Shown one piece after another: positions 1 through 6,256 of a DNA stretch of 10,574 bases. The stretch is from Bacteroidia bacterium (GTDB lineage Bacteria; Bacteroidota; Bacteroidia; Cytophagales; Cyclobacteriaceae), in assembly GCA_016650355.1 (NCBI GenBank), contig JAENVX010000389.1:1-10574 (forward strand), written 5' to 3'. A program made the translations under genes and the position numbers. The notes under the pieces were generated by a model. It made no database searches. It worked only from the letters and a program-made list of their open reading frames with translations, and had not been told where the DNA came from. Position 1 is the stretch's first letter. The number at the start of each line of letters is the position of its first letter.

Positions 1-16
1 AATAGTACTGATGCTT

Positions 17-49
17 CGGCATGAAAAAGTCTTGATTATGCCGTTTTTT
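17..49 (+). terminator. Intrinsic-terminator-like hairpin of an upstream plus-strand gene
   Basis: CGGCAT (17-22) pairs with ATGCCG (38-43), and a G-U plus an A-U pair can extend the stem inward. A run of six T (44-49) follows directly, as in a Rho-independent terminator reading rightward. The gene it would end lies outside the window. The same GCAT can alternatively pair with ATGC at 11-14 around a TTCG tetraloop (11-22), so two mutually exclusive hairpins are possible. Confidence 0.5.
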
Positions 50-60
50 CCTTACTTTCG
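32..60 (+). promoter_or_regulatory. Candidate Bacteroidota-type promoter for the SPT-like gene
   Basis: TTG at 32-34 lies 18 bp from TACTTTCG at 53-60, which matches the Bacteroidota -7 consensus TAnnTTTG except for one base. The start codon is at 92, giving a leader of about 25 nt with AAAGGAAAG just before the ATG. The same TTG-N18-TAnnTTnG layout recurs upstream of the gene at 1436. This is a pattern match only. Confidence 0.4.
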
Positions 61-91
61 CCACAATTTTTAATTGAAATAAAGGAAAGCA

Positions 92-1348
92 ATGGTAGAC
101 TTATTCGATAAACTAAAAATGGAAGCCGGGTCATTGGCCAAATACTCACACCTTCCTGATGATTACTTCTTTTTTCCAAAGTTGGAAGGAGAAATAGGTC
201 CGCGAATGATGTTCAACGGACGGCAGGTATTGAACTGGAGTTTGAATAATTATCTAGGTTTAGCAAATCATCCAGAAGTTAGGAAAGCAGATACTGAAGC
301 AACAGCAAAATATGGCCTGGCATCACCAATGGGTGCAAGGATGATGTCCGGTAACTCTGTACACCACCTAGAATTTGAAAGACAGCTTGCGGATTTTGTA
401 AAGAAGGAAGATGTCATGTTGTTAAACTATGGCTATCAAGGTGTGGTTTCCATAATTGATGCTTTGGTAGACCGAAAGGATGTGATTGTATACGATGGAG
501 AATCACATGCTTGCATTATCGATGGAGTTCGTTTGCATATGGGCAAGCGTTTTGTTTACCCACATAATAATATTGAGAATCTCGAAAAGCAGTTGCAACG
601 CGCAACCAGGATTGCAAATGAAACAGGTGGTGGTATCCTTGTAATTACGGAGGGCGTTTTTGGAATGTCCGGTAACATGGGCGATTTAAAGGGGATAGTT
701 GCTCTAAAACAGAAATACAATTTCAGGTTATTTGTTGATGATGCTCATGGTTTTGGGACCATGGGTAAAACCGGTGCTGGTGCAGGAGAGGAGCAAGGAG
801 TCCAAGATCAGATTGATTTATACTTCTCAACTTTTGCCAAATCCATGGCCAGTATTGGTGCATTTGTAGCGGGCAGCACTAAAATATTGAAGTACTTACG
901 GTATAGTGTGCGGTCTCAGATTTTTGCCAAAAGCCTACCTCTTCCTTTGGTGATAGGAGGTATGAAGCGGCTTGAGTTACTCCGCACCCAGCCTGAACTA
1001 AAGGCCAATCTTTGGAAGATATTTAGAGCCATGCAGAGCGGTCTGAAGGAGCGCGGATTCTATATTGGCACCACCCAATCGCCAGTTACCCCTGTAATTT
1101 TCAACGGTGGTGTAGGTGAGGCAGCCAATATGTCGATGGACTTGAGGGAAAATTATGGCATTTTCTGCTCTGTAGTGATCTATCCCGTTGTGCCTAAGGA
1201 CATTATCATGTTTAGGATTATCCCCACAGCAGCCCATTCTTTGGAAGATGTAGAGGAAACTTTGACTGCCTTTTCGGCTTTGAAAGCTAAGCTGGATAGC
1301 GGTTTTTACCGCAAAGAAGAATTAGTATCAGTAACAAAGGGAATGTAA
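92..1348 (+). CDS. Serine palmitoyltransferase-family PLP enzyme (alpha-oxoamine synthase)
   Basis: This 418-residue protein is a fold-type I PLP enzyme of the alpha-oxoamine synthase family, which condenses an amino acid with an acyl-CoA and releases CO2. The expected landmarks are visible: the N-terminal NNYLGLANHP segment (52-61), His139 in GESHA that would stack on the PLP ring, VDDAHGFGTMG with Asp216 and His219, the Schiff-base lysine K250 in STFAKSMASIGAF, and Arg375 in MFRIIPTAAH, where family members bind the substrate carboxylate. The length is typical. By overall similarity I favour a serine palmitoyltransferase-like role, giving 3-ketosphinganine for sphingolipids. Cytophagales also make sulfonolipids (capnine) with a cysteate acyltransferase of this same family, and the sequence alone does not separate the two. 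Glycine C-acetyltransferase or KAPA synthase is less likely because no threonine or biotin genes are nearby. It is probably cytoplasmic and appears to be transcribed alone. Confidence 0.85.
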   Translation: MVDLFDKLKMEAGSLAKYSHLPDDYFFFPKLEGEIGPRMMFNGRQVLNWSLNNYLGLANHPEVRKADTEATAKYGLASPMGARMMSGNSVHHLEFERQLADFVKKEDVMLLNYGYQGVVSIIDALVDRKDVIVYDGESHACIIDGVRLHMGKRFVYPHNNIENLEKQLQRATRIANETGGGILVITEGVFGMSGNMGDLKGIVALKQKYNFRLFVDDAHGFGTMGKTGAGAGEEQGVQDQIDLYFSTFAKSMASIGAFVAGSTKILKYLRYSVRSQIFAKSLPLPLVIGGMKRLELLRTQPELKANLWKIFRAMQSGLKERGFYIGTTQSPVTPVIFNGGVGEAANMSMDLRENYGIFCSVVIYPVVPKDIIMFRIIPTAAHSLEDVEETLTAFSALKAKLDSGFYRKEELVSVTKGM

Positions 1349-1365
1349 AAAAATGGGTTTCTGCC

Positions 1366-1394
1366 TTGTTTTTAAACGTTTTTCCTTAATTTAG
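1366..1394 (+). promoter_or_regulatory. Candidate promoter for the Hc1-like gene
   Basis: TTG at 1366-1368 lies 18 bp from TAATTTAG at 1387-1394, one base away from TAnnTTTG. The spacing is identical to the candidate at 32-60. The start codon at 1436 gives a leader of roughly 35 nt. No strong terminator separates this gene from the preceding one, so read-through from the SPT-like gene is also possible. Confidence 0.35.
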
Positions 1395-1435
1395 CATGAG
1401 ATAATTGAATTTATAAATCTAAACACCCTATAAAA

Positions 1436-1618
1436 ATGAAAAAATTTGATGAGTTAAAAGCATTGATTGCCCAGATCGAACTCGATGCAGACAAGTTTTA
1501 TAATAAAGCAAACAGCGCAGCGGGCACTCGTGTTCGTAAGGGTATGCAAGACCTTAAAAATATTGCTCAATCTATCCGTGCTGAGGTTCAAGAATTGAAG
1601 AACAAGAATCCTCAATAG
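1436..1618 (+). CDS. Hc1/histone H1-like small DNA-binding protein
   Basis: This is a 60-residue protein, rich in Lys, Ala and Gln, predicted to be almost entirely helical. The central NSAAGTRVRKGMQDLKNI segment (26-43) matches the NKAAGTRARKxxLEIEKL core of the short histone H1-like (Hc1-type) proteins common in Bacteroidota, which are usually about 55-60 residues. Those proteins are thought to bind DNA as part of the nucleoid; that role is taken from the family and not shown here. There is no signal peptide or membrane segment. The start is the only sensible ATG and lies in an AT-rich leader without a clear Shine-Dalgarno, as usual in this phylum. A hairpin terminator follows 20 bp after the stop. 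A second, unrelated lysine-rich histone-like gene lies at 9373-9708. Confidence 0.8.
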   Translation: MKKFDELKALIAQIELDADKFYNKANSAAGTRVRKGMQDLKNIAQSIRAEVQELKNKNPQ

Positions 1619-1638
1619 CGAAATCGGACTCAAATATC

Positions 1639-1666
1639 AAAGGAGTGCCAATGGTGCTCCTTTTTT
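1639..1666 (+). terminator. Intrinsic terminator between convergent genes
   Basis: AAAGGAGTGCC (1639-1649) and GGTGCTCCTTT (1653-1663) form an 11-bp stem, including two G-U pairs, with a 3-nt AAT loop. It runs into an unbroken T-tract (1661-1666), so it should terminate the Hc1-like gene on the plus strand. On the minus strand the stem is followed by a weaker TTTGATATTTG, so it may also help end dapA. The T-tract overlaps the dapA stop codon (1665-1667). Confidence 0.8.
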
Positions 1667-2537
1667 ATTTTACAGATTTTATAAGTTTTTTAATTTTTTT
1701 CTGAAGAGGTTGGGATGCAGAGAGAAGGGGCAGTCTAACCTCATTGGAGCAAATATTCATCAATTTCAGCGCGTATTTTACACCAACAGGATTGCCCTCT
1801 TCATACATCGGGCCATTAATATCTAATAGTTTGCACTGTTCGGTTGTGGCTTTGTGGAAGTTTCCTGCCTCTGTGAACTCTTTAATCTTTTTGAAAATAC
1901 TTGGAAATGCGTTGGCCAGCACGGATATCACGCCCACAGCCCCAATCGCGTATAGTGGAACAGTAAGCATATCATCTCCAGAAATTAGCATGAAGTCATT
2001 GGGTTTTTCCTTTGCGATTTTCATGCACTGTTCAAGGTTGCCCGAGGCTTCTTTAATGCCAATGATATTGCGGTGTTTAGCCAATCTCAATGTCGTTTCC
2101 GAGGTCAGGTTGGATGCAGTTCTCCCCGGAACATTGTATAAGATAATCGGAATTGGACTTTTATCGGCAATTGTCTTGAAATGCCTGTAGATTCCTTCTT
2201 GTGAAGGTTTATTATAATAGGGGCTAACCGAAAGTATGGCATCAACCCCAGTTAAATCACTTTCCTTTATGGTTGCAATAACTTCCTGTGTGCTATTACC
2301 TCCAATTCCGTATACGATTGGAAGTTTTTTTGAGTTATGCTCTTTTACAAAGGTCAACACATTCCTCTTCTCTATTTTGCTTACTGTGGCTGATTCTCCT
2401 GTTGTGCCCATTACGACATAGTAATCAGCTCCCTTCGCAGTATGTGATAATAACTTTTTAAGGCCGCGTAAATCGACCTGCGCATTTGAATCAAAAGGAG
2501 TGACCAATGCCACACCTGTGCCATAGAGTTTTTTCAT
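1665..2537 (-). CDS. dapA: 4-hydroxy-tetrahydrodipicolinate synthase
   Basis: DapA condenses pyruvate with aspartate semialdehyde, the first committed step to meso-diaminopimelate and lysine. The 290-residue length matches the family (E. coli enzyme about 292). Active-site residues are all present, each shifted by one from E. coli: Thr45/Thr46 in GTTGES, Tyr108 in SPYYNKP, Tyr134 and Arg139 in YNVPGRT, and the Schiff-base Lys162 in GIKEASGN; the GAVGVISVLAN segment (199-209) is also typical. In the allosteric lysine site, Asn81 and Glu85 are kept, but the positions of E. coli His53 and His56 are Lys54 and Lys57. This resembles enzymes that lysine does not inhibit; that is an inference. The ATG start is 7 bp downstream of the stop of the DUF6913-like gene, so the two are almost certainly co-transcribed, with ligA upstream. 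Confidence 0.95.
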   Translation of the reverse strand: MKKLYGTGVALVTPFDSNAQVDLRGLKKLLSHTAKGADYYVVMGTTGESATVSKIEKRNVLTFVKEHNSKKLPIVYGIGGNSTQEVIATIKESDLTGVDAILSVSPYYNKPSQEGIYRHFKTIADKSPIPIILYNVPGRTASNLTSETTLRLAKHRNIIGIKEASGNLEQCMKIAKEKPNDFMLISGDDMLTVPLYAIGAVGVISVLANAFPSIFKKIKEFTEAGNFHKATTEQCKLLDINGPMYEEGNPVGVKYALKLMNICSNEVRLPLLSASQPLQKKIKKLIKSVK

Positions 2538-2544
2538 TCGTATG

Positions 2545-3054
2545 TTATTTCAATTGTTTGGTGTATTTGTACATGTGATCAATGAGTCCTCTTGTGGTGC
2601 CCTTGCTTTCAATCATTAGCTCAAAAAAGGCAGTTTCATTTTCCGAAAATTTTCCGACACGGCACCTCGCTTTGCATCGGGCCAGTAAATTGAGCAACAG
2701 CGGGTTGGATTGATTGTCAACACATAAGAGATAATCAAAGGCAGTGTCAGAGAATTTTTCAGCTGTTGAAGAATTTATTGAACCCCAAAATGAGAGATCA
2801 TCTATGGAAAAGAAGTCAAAAAGGAATTCATAGTTCTCCTTCTTTTTTGGAAGAAACTCAAGCACTTTCACCAGTTTACCATCCGACTCAAAATGATGAA
2901 TAAGGTCTTTAATATCTAAATGCTTTTGTTTGTCTTCAACTGTAAAAATGATACCAATATTCTTTGCTTGCTTATAGGGTAAACTCGCCCTTAAACTTTT
3001 GTTTTTCTTCAACGCCAGGTCGGTGCGCCATCTCAAGAAGTTCATTTTAAACAT
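2545..3054 (-). CDS. DUF6913-like conserved hypothetical protein
   Basis: This 169-residue protein has no assignable function. It resembles the Bacteroidota-specific family I recall as DUF6913, which is often found next to dapA. The first 30 residues are basic (LRWRTDLALKKNKSLRASLPYKQA). An alternating beta/alpha pattern follows, with strands near NIGIIFTVE (32-40) and KLVKVLEFLP (60-69), a DYLLCVDNQSNPLLLNLLARC segment (107-127), and a conserved-looking ARCRVGKF (129-136). Three Cys (111, 127, 131) are present but do not form an obvious metal motif. There is no signal peptide or membrane helix, so it is probably cytoplasmic. It lies 57 bp after ligA and 7 bp before dapA in what looks like one transcript. 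An ATG at codon 4 (3043-3045) is an alternative start. Confidence 0.75.
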   Translation of the reverse strand: MFKMNFLRWRTDLALKKNKSLRASLPYKQAKNIGIIFTVEDKQKHLDIKDLIHHFESDGKLVKVLEFLPKKKENYEFLFDFFSIDDLSFWGSINSSTAEKFSDTAFDYLLCVDNQSNPLLLNLLARCKARCRVGKFSENETAFFELMIESKGTTRGLIDHMYKYTKQLK

Positions 3055-3111
3055 CCCGAAATATACTGTGATTAAACAGATTTCTTAAATGTGCTGGAAC
3101 CAATTTTAATT

Positions 3112-5124
3112 CTATGAATTAAGCATTTTATCAAAATCAGATTCTGAAATTACTTTTACGCCCAACTTCTCCGCTTTCTCCCCTTTGGATGGCCCCATAT
3201 TTTCACCAGCCAGCAAGTAATCTAATTTTCCAGAAACACCCGACAGCACCCTGCCACCATTAGCAATAATAATATCCTTTAGCTGATCTCGTTCATATTT
3301 TTGAAAAGTGCCTGAGATTACGAATGACTTACTTTCTAAAATAGAGCTGACTTTTTCTGGTTCTTTTTCATCGGAGAAGAATTTGAGTCCCGCCTTTCGT
3401 AATCGCTCTATCTCTTTTCTATTTTCAGATTTAGAAAAGAAACGGACTACACTTTGTGCGATTATTTCGCCAACCTCAGGTACACCAAGAAGATCTTCAT
3501 TTGTGGCTTTGGCCAGGTTGTCAATACTTTTGAAATAACGTGCAAGTTTTTCGGCCACGGTTTTCCCAACATAGCGTATGCCGATAGCGAAGAGCACTGA
3601 CTCAAACGAAGTAGTCTTAGACGAATCAATTCCCTTCAAGAGATTTTTTATAGAGAGATCTTTAAACCCTTCAAGCTTTAATAAATCTTCTTTTTTAAGA
3701 TCATATAAGTCAGCCGGGCTTTTCACTAATCTTAAATCGTAAAGTTGTGCAATTGTTTTTTCCCCTAATGAATCGATATTCATTGCCTTTCTCTGAATGA
3801 AGTGTTCAATTCTACCTTTGATCTGAGTAGGGCAGCCCTTATCATTAGGGCAATAATGATTTGCTTCGCCCTCAACTCTAACTAGAGCAGTACCACATTC
3901 CGGACAACGTGTGATGTATTGTATGGATTTTGACTGATTATTTCGTTTGGTTAAATCTACGGAAGTCACTTTCGGAATAATTTCTCCGCCCTTTTCAACG
4001 AAGACAGAATCACCAATTCGTAGATCAAGACGTGCTATTTCATTTGCATTGTGAAGAGACGCTCGTTTAACGGTTGTTCCTGCTAAGAGTATTGGTTCTA
4101 ATTCAGCAACTGGAGTGATTGCACCAGTTCTACCAACCTGATACGTGATACCATTTAGCTTTGTGCTTAGACTTTCAGATTTATACTTATAAGCTATTGC
4201 CCATCGAGGGCTCTTGGCTGTATACCCAAGTCTTTCCTGTTGGTCAAGGCTATCAACTTTTATGACCACTCCATCGGTTTCAAGAGGCAAGTCTGTTCTA
4301 CGGTTTTCCCACCAATGGATGTATTCAAGCACTTCGGTTATACTCTTGCATTTCTGATAAGTAGGAGAGACTTGAAATCCCCATGCTTCTAATTTTGAAA
4401 TTGATTCTGAATGAGCTTTTGTTCCAGGAATATCTCCTAACAAATAATACAAAAAGCAATCTAACTTCCGTTTGGCAACTTCGGATGAGTCTTGCATTTT
4501 CACAGTGCCTGATGCTGTATTGCGTGCGTTGGCATATGTTTCTTCACCTATGTCTTCGCGATCTTTATTAAGTTGCTTAAAGACATTCTTGGGAAGGAAA
4601 ATTTCTCCACGAACTTCAAATTCCTTTGGAATATTTTTTGATTTTATTCGTAAGGGTAAACTTTTAATCGTTTTAACGTTTGCGGTTACATCATCCCCCT
4701 TGACACCATCCCCTCGTGTGACACCCCGAACAAGTAATCCATTTTCATACGTAATGCTAATCGAAACACCATCGAATTTTAGTTCGCAGAAATACTCATA
4801 AGGTTCTCCATCAAGACCTTTAGTCACACGGCCGTCAAAATCTTTAAGTTCATCGGGAGAATATGTATTTCCAAGAGAAAGCATCGGATATCGATGCGTG
4901 ACAGAAGAGAATTCTTTTGCAATGGTGCCCCCTACACGCTGTGTTGGGGAGTCAGGAAGTTTAAGTTGAGGAAATTGTTCTTCCAGTTTAATCAGGCTTT
5001 CAAGAAGTTGATCAAATTCTAAATCACTTATTTCTGAAATATGTTTTTGATAGTATAGATCATTGTGGAAATTGATTTTTTCCGAAAGTTGTTGAATGGC
5101 TTTTCTGGCTTCCGATGTGGTCAT
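3112..5124 (-). CDS. ligA: NAD-dependent DNA ligase
   Basis: LigA seals nicks with a 5' phosphate and 3' hydroxyl in replication and repair, using NAD+ as the adenylate donor. At 670 residues it is full length. Domains in order: N-terminal Ia domain with SDLEFDQLLESL (33-44); adenylation domain with the nucleophile K116 in ELKFDGVSI, then RGDGVKGDDVT (137-147), EVRGEIFLP (170-178) and TDGVVIKV (283-290); OB fold from about 325 with QVGRTGAITPVAEL (329-342); a four-Cys zinc finger (C407, C410, C425, C431); helix-hairpin-helix repeats (about 450-560); and a C-terminal BRCT domain (about 594-670). All catalytic elements are intact. It begins with ATG preceded by AAAGGA. It lies 47 bp after rsmE and leads into the DUF6913-like gene and dapA. 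Confidence 0.97.
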   Translation of the reverse strand: MTTSEARKAIQQLSEKINFHNDLYYQKHISEISDLEFDQLLESLIKLEEQFPQLKLPDSPTQRVGGTIAKEFSSVTHRYPMLSLGNTYSPDELKDFDGRVTKGLDGEPYEYFCELKFDGVSISITYENGLLVRGVTRGDGVKGDDVTANVKTIKSLPLRIKSKNIPKEFEVRGEIFLPKNVFKQLNKDREDIGEETYANARNTASGTVKMQDSSEVAKRKLDCFLYYLLGDIPGTKAHSESISKLEAWGFQVSPTYQKCKSITEVLEYIHWWENRRTDLPLETDGVVIKVDSLDQQERLGYTAKSPRWAIAYKYKSESLSTKLNGITYQVGRTGAITPVAELEPILLAGTTVKRASLHNANEIARLDLRIGDSVFVEKGGEIIPKVTSVDLTKRNNQSKSIQYITRCPECGTALVRVEGEANHYCPNDKGCPTQIKGRIEHFIQRKAMNIDSLGEKTIAQLYDLRLVKSPADLYDLKKEDLLKLEGFKDLSIKNLLKGIDSSKTTSFESVLFAIGIRYVGKTVAEKLARYFKSIDNLAKATNEDLLGVPEVGEIIAQSVVRFFSKSENRKEIERLRKAGLKFFSDEKEPEKVSSILESKSFVISGTFQKYERDQLKDIIIANGGRVLSGVSGKLDYLLAGENMGPSKGEKAEKLGVKVISESDFDKMLNS

Positions 5125-5143
5125 TCCTTTATTTTTAGGAAGG

Positions 5144-5151
5144 TAAAGATA
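5144..5151 (-). promoter_or_regulatory. Candidate -7 element upstream of ligA
   Basis: On the minus strand this reads TATCTTTA, one base off TAnnTTTG, about 20 nt before the ligA ATG. I see no good TTG/TTTG element at the right distance upstream, so it is weak evidence for an internal promoter. The leader also contains TTCCT-N8-AGGAA (5125-5141), whose 3' arm covers the purine-rich stretch before the ATG. Confidence 0.25.
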
Positions 5152-5171
5152 ATTTGATTTAGGATTGATGG

Positions 5172-5864
5172 TTATTGATTAACAAGATTTAGAATATGAC
5201 AGGCAGCAACTCCAGCTGTTTCTGTGCGTAGTCGGGTAGTTCCAAGACTTACTTTTGAAAACCCAGCTTGTTCTGCGGAAAGTAATTCTTCTTTATTAAA
5301 ATCACCTTCTGGGCCGATCAACACAAGATAATCCTGATTAGGTTTTGCTAATGATTTCAGATGATGCGGATTTGATTGATCCACATAGGCAATAAATTTT
5401 TGAGACGAAGATTCTTTTAAAATTTCAAGAACAGGCCCACAGTCAACTATTTCAGGCAACCAATATTGGCCTGATTGTTTCATGGCACTGATTGCAATCT
5501 TTTCAATCCGGTCCCGATTAATGGATCTCCGTTCAGAATTTTGACATACGATAAAGCTGATTTTGTCCACTCCGATCTCTACGCATTTTTCTACGAACCA
5601 TTCTATGCGGTCTGTATTTTTGGTGGGAGCGATCGCTAAGTGGATGAAGAAACTTCTTTTCGGTTGAGATTTCTTTTCTTGAATTTCAAATATGCACTTT
5701 CTTGGATCTGATTTGGTAATTCTAATTTTATAAAAGTTTCCCTTTCCATCGGTGAGATCAAGAATGTCGCCATTCTTTACTCGCAGTACTTTAGCTGCAT
5801 GCCGGGACTCATCTTCTGAAAGAGAAAGAGTACCGAGATCGATATTGGGTTGGTAGTGAAGCAA
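5172..5864 (-). CDS. rsmE: 16S rRNA (uracil-1498-N3)-methyltransferase
   Basis: RsmE methylates N3 of U1498 in 16S rRNA on the 30S subunit using SAM. The protein is about 230 residues, normal for the family. Visible features are the N-terminal PUA-like domain with ESRHAAKVLRVKNGD (19-33), the NTDRIEWFVEKCVEIGVD segment (83-100), KQSGQYWLPEI (129-139), and the SPOUT knot motifs VLIGPEGDF (181-189) and LGTTRLRTETA (207-217) that bind SAM. No ATG is available. The first in-frame stop upstream is TGA at 5898-5900, and the codons in between are ATT (5892-5894), CTG (5865-5867) and TTG (5862-5864). Homologues begin M-x-L-F-Y or similar just before the YxP motif. That supports TTG, used here, or the adjacent CTG, which aligns equally well. 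It lies 66 bp after the acyl-CoA-binding gene and 47 bp before ligA. Confidence 0.93.
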   Translation of the reverse strand: MLHYQPNIDLGTLSLSEDESRHAAKVLRVKNGDILDLTDGKGNFYKIRITKSDPRKCIFEIQEKKSQPKRSFFIHLAIAPTKNTDRIEWFVEKCVEIGVDKISFIVCQNSERRSINRDRIEKIAISAMKQSGQYWLPEIVDCGPVLEILKESSSQKFIAYVDQSNPHHLKSLAKPNQDYLVLIGPEGDFNKEELLSAEQAGFSKVSLGTTRLRTETAGVAACHILNLVNQ

Positions 5865-5930
5865 CAGCTGTCGAAATAATGGGTGATCGTTAATCGGTCA
5901 TTGACACGCTCAAAAGAGCTACTGCATTAT

Positions 5931-6194
5931 TTAACTATTTTGTTTGTGTAAACGCTCAACAAGCTCAATGTAATCTTTCGAAGCCTGATCTTTCGAGATG
6001 CCCTTCTTCGCTGCCCATGCATCAAACTTAGCTATAGCTTTGAAGTCAAATCCTCCTGGCCTATCTCCGCTAACATCTCCATCTGTAACTTGTTTAAAGA
6101 GTGAATAGAGCTCAAGAAGATCTTCATTGGATGGGCGAGTGGTAAGTTCTTTGGATTTGGTAATGGCTGCATTAAAATCGTCTTGTAAACTCAT
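5931..6194 (-). CDS. Acyl-CoA-binding protein (ACBP family)
   Basis: This 87-residue protein is a small cytosolic carrier that binds medium- and long-chain acyl-CoA esters. Length and pattern fit a stand-alone ACBP: LYSLFKQVTDGD (29-40), RPGGFDFKAIAKFDAWAAKKG (45-65) and DYIELVE (74-80). The four ligand-contact residues known from bovine ACBP (Tyr28, Lys32, Lys54, Tyr73) are matched by Tyr30, Lys34, Lys56 and Tyr75. The usual KWDAW is KFDAW here. The ATG start is confirmed by family alignment, yet it directly follows a seven-base U-tract of the gltA terminator, leaving no room for a ribosome-binding site. Its neighbours are citrate synthase upstream and rsmE downstream. It could supply or buffer acyl-CoA for lipid enzymes such as the SPT-like protein at 92-1348, but that is conjecture. 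Confidence 0.93.
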   Translation of the reverse strand: MSLQDDFNAAITKSKELTTRPSNEDLLELYSLFKQVTDGDVSGDRPGGFDFKAIAKFDAWAAKKGISKDQASKDYIELVERLHKQNS

Positions 6195-6222
6195 AAAAAA
6201 AGGCTGGTTTGATTCCAGCCTT
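6195..6222 (-). terminator. Intrinsic terminator of gltA abutting the ACBP start codon
   Basis: On the minus strand AAGGCTGG and CCAGCCTT (6222-6215 and 6207-6200) form a perfect 8-bp stem with a 7-nt AATCAAA loop, followed by a seven-base T-tract. The ATG of the acyl-CoA-binding gene (6194-6192) begins immediately after the T-tract. It lies 34 bp after the gltA stop and is a classical Rho-independent terminator by shape. Confidence 0.85.
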
Positions 6223-6229
6223 AAATATA
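6222..6229 (-). promoter_or_regulatory. Candidate -7 element for the ACBP gene, overlapping the terminator base
   Basis: The minus strand reads TATATTTA, one base off TAnnTTTG, adjoining the first arm of the gltA terminator. Initiation about 7 nt downstream would fall near the hairpin loop, giving an ACBP mRNA that lacks the first arm and so cannot form the terminator. No convincing -33 TTG is seen at the expected spacing. Confidence 0.25.
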
Positions 6230-6256
6230 GAAAGTAGTTCAGTAGTCTCTGACTAA

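Noticed and set aside
1744..2190. Plus-strand ORF of 148 codons opposite dapA
   Set aside because: It is antisense to a fully convincing DapA protein and shows no recognisable domain.
4472..4801. Plus-strand ORF of 109 codons opposite ligA
   Set aside because: It is antisense to the adenylation domain of LigA and is Ser/Leu-rich, as expected for a shadow frame.
5125..5141. TTCCT-N8-AGGAA hairpin that could mask the ligA start (thermosensor idea)
   Set aside because: The stem is only 5 bp with an AT-rich 8-nt loop, too weak to claim regulation, and Shine-Dalgarno use is weak in this phylum.
5906..5917. GCTC-AAAA-GAGC hairpin between the ACBP gene and rsmE as a terminator
   Set aside because: The stem is 4 bp and is not followed by a T-tract on either strand.
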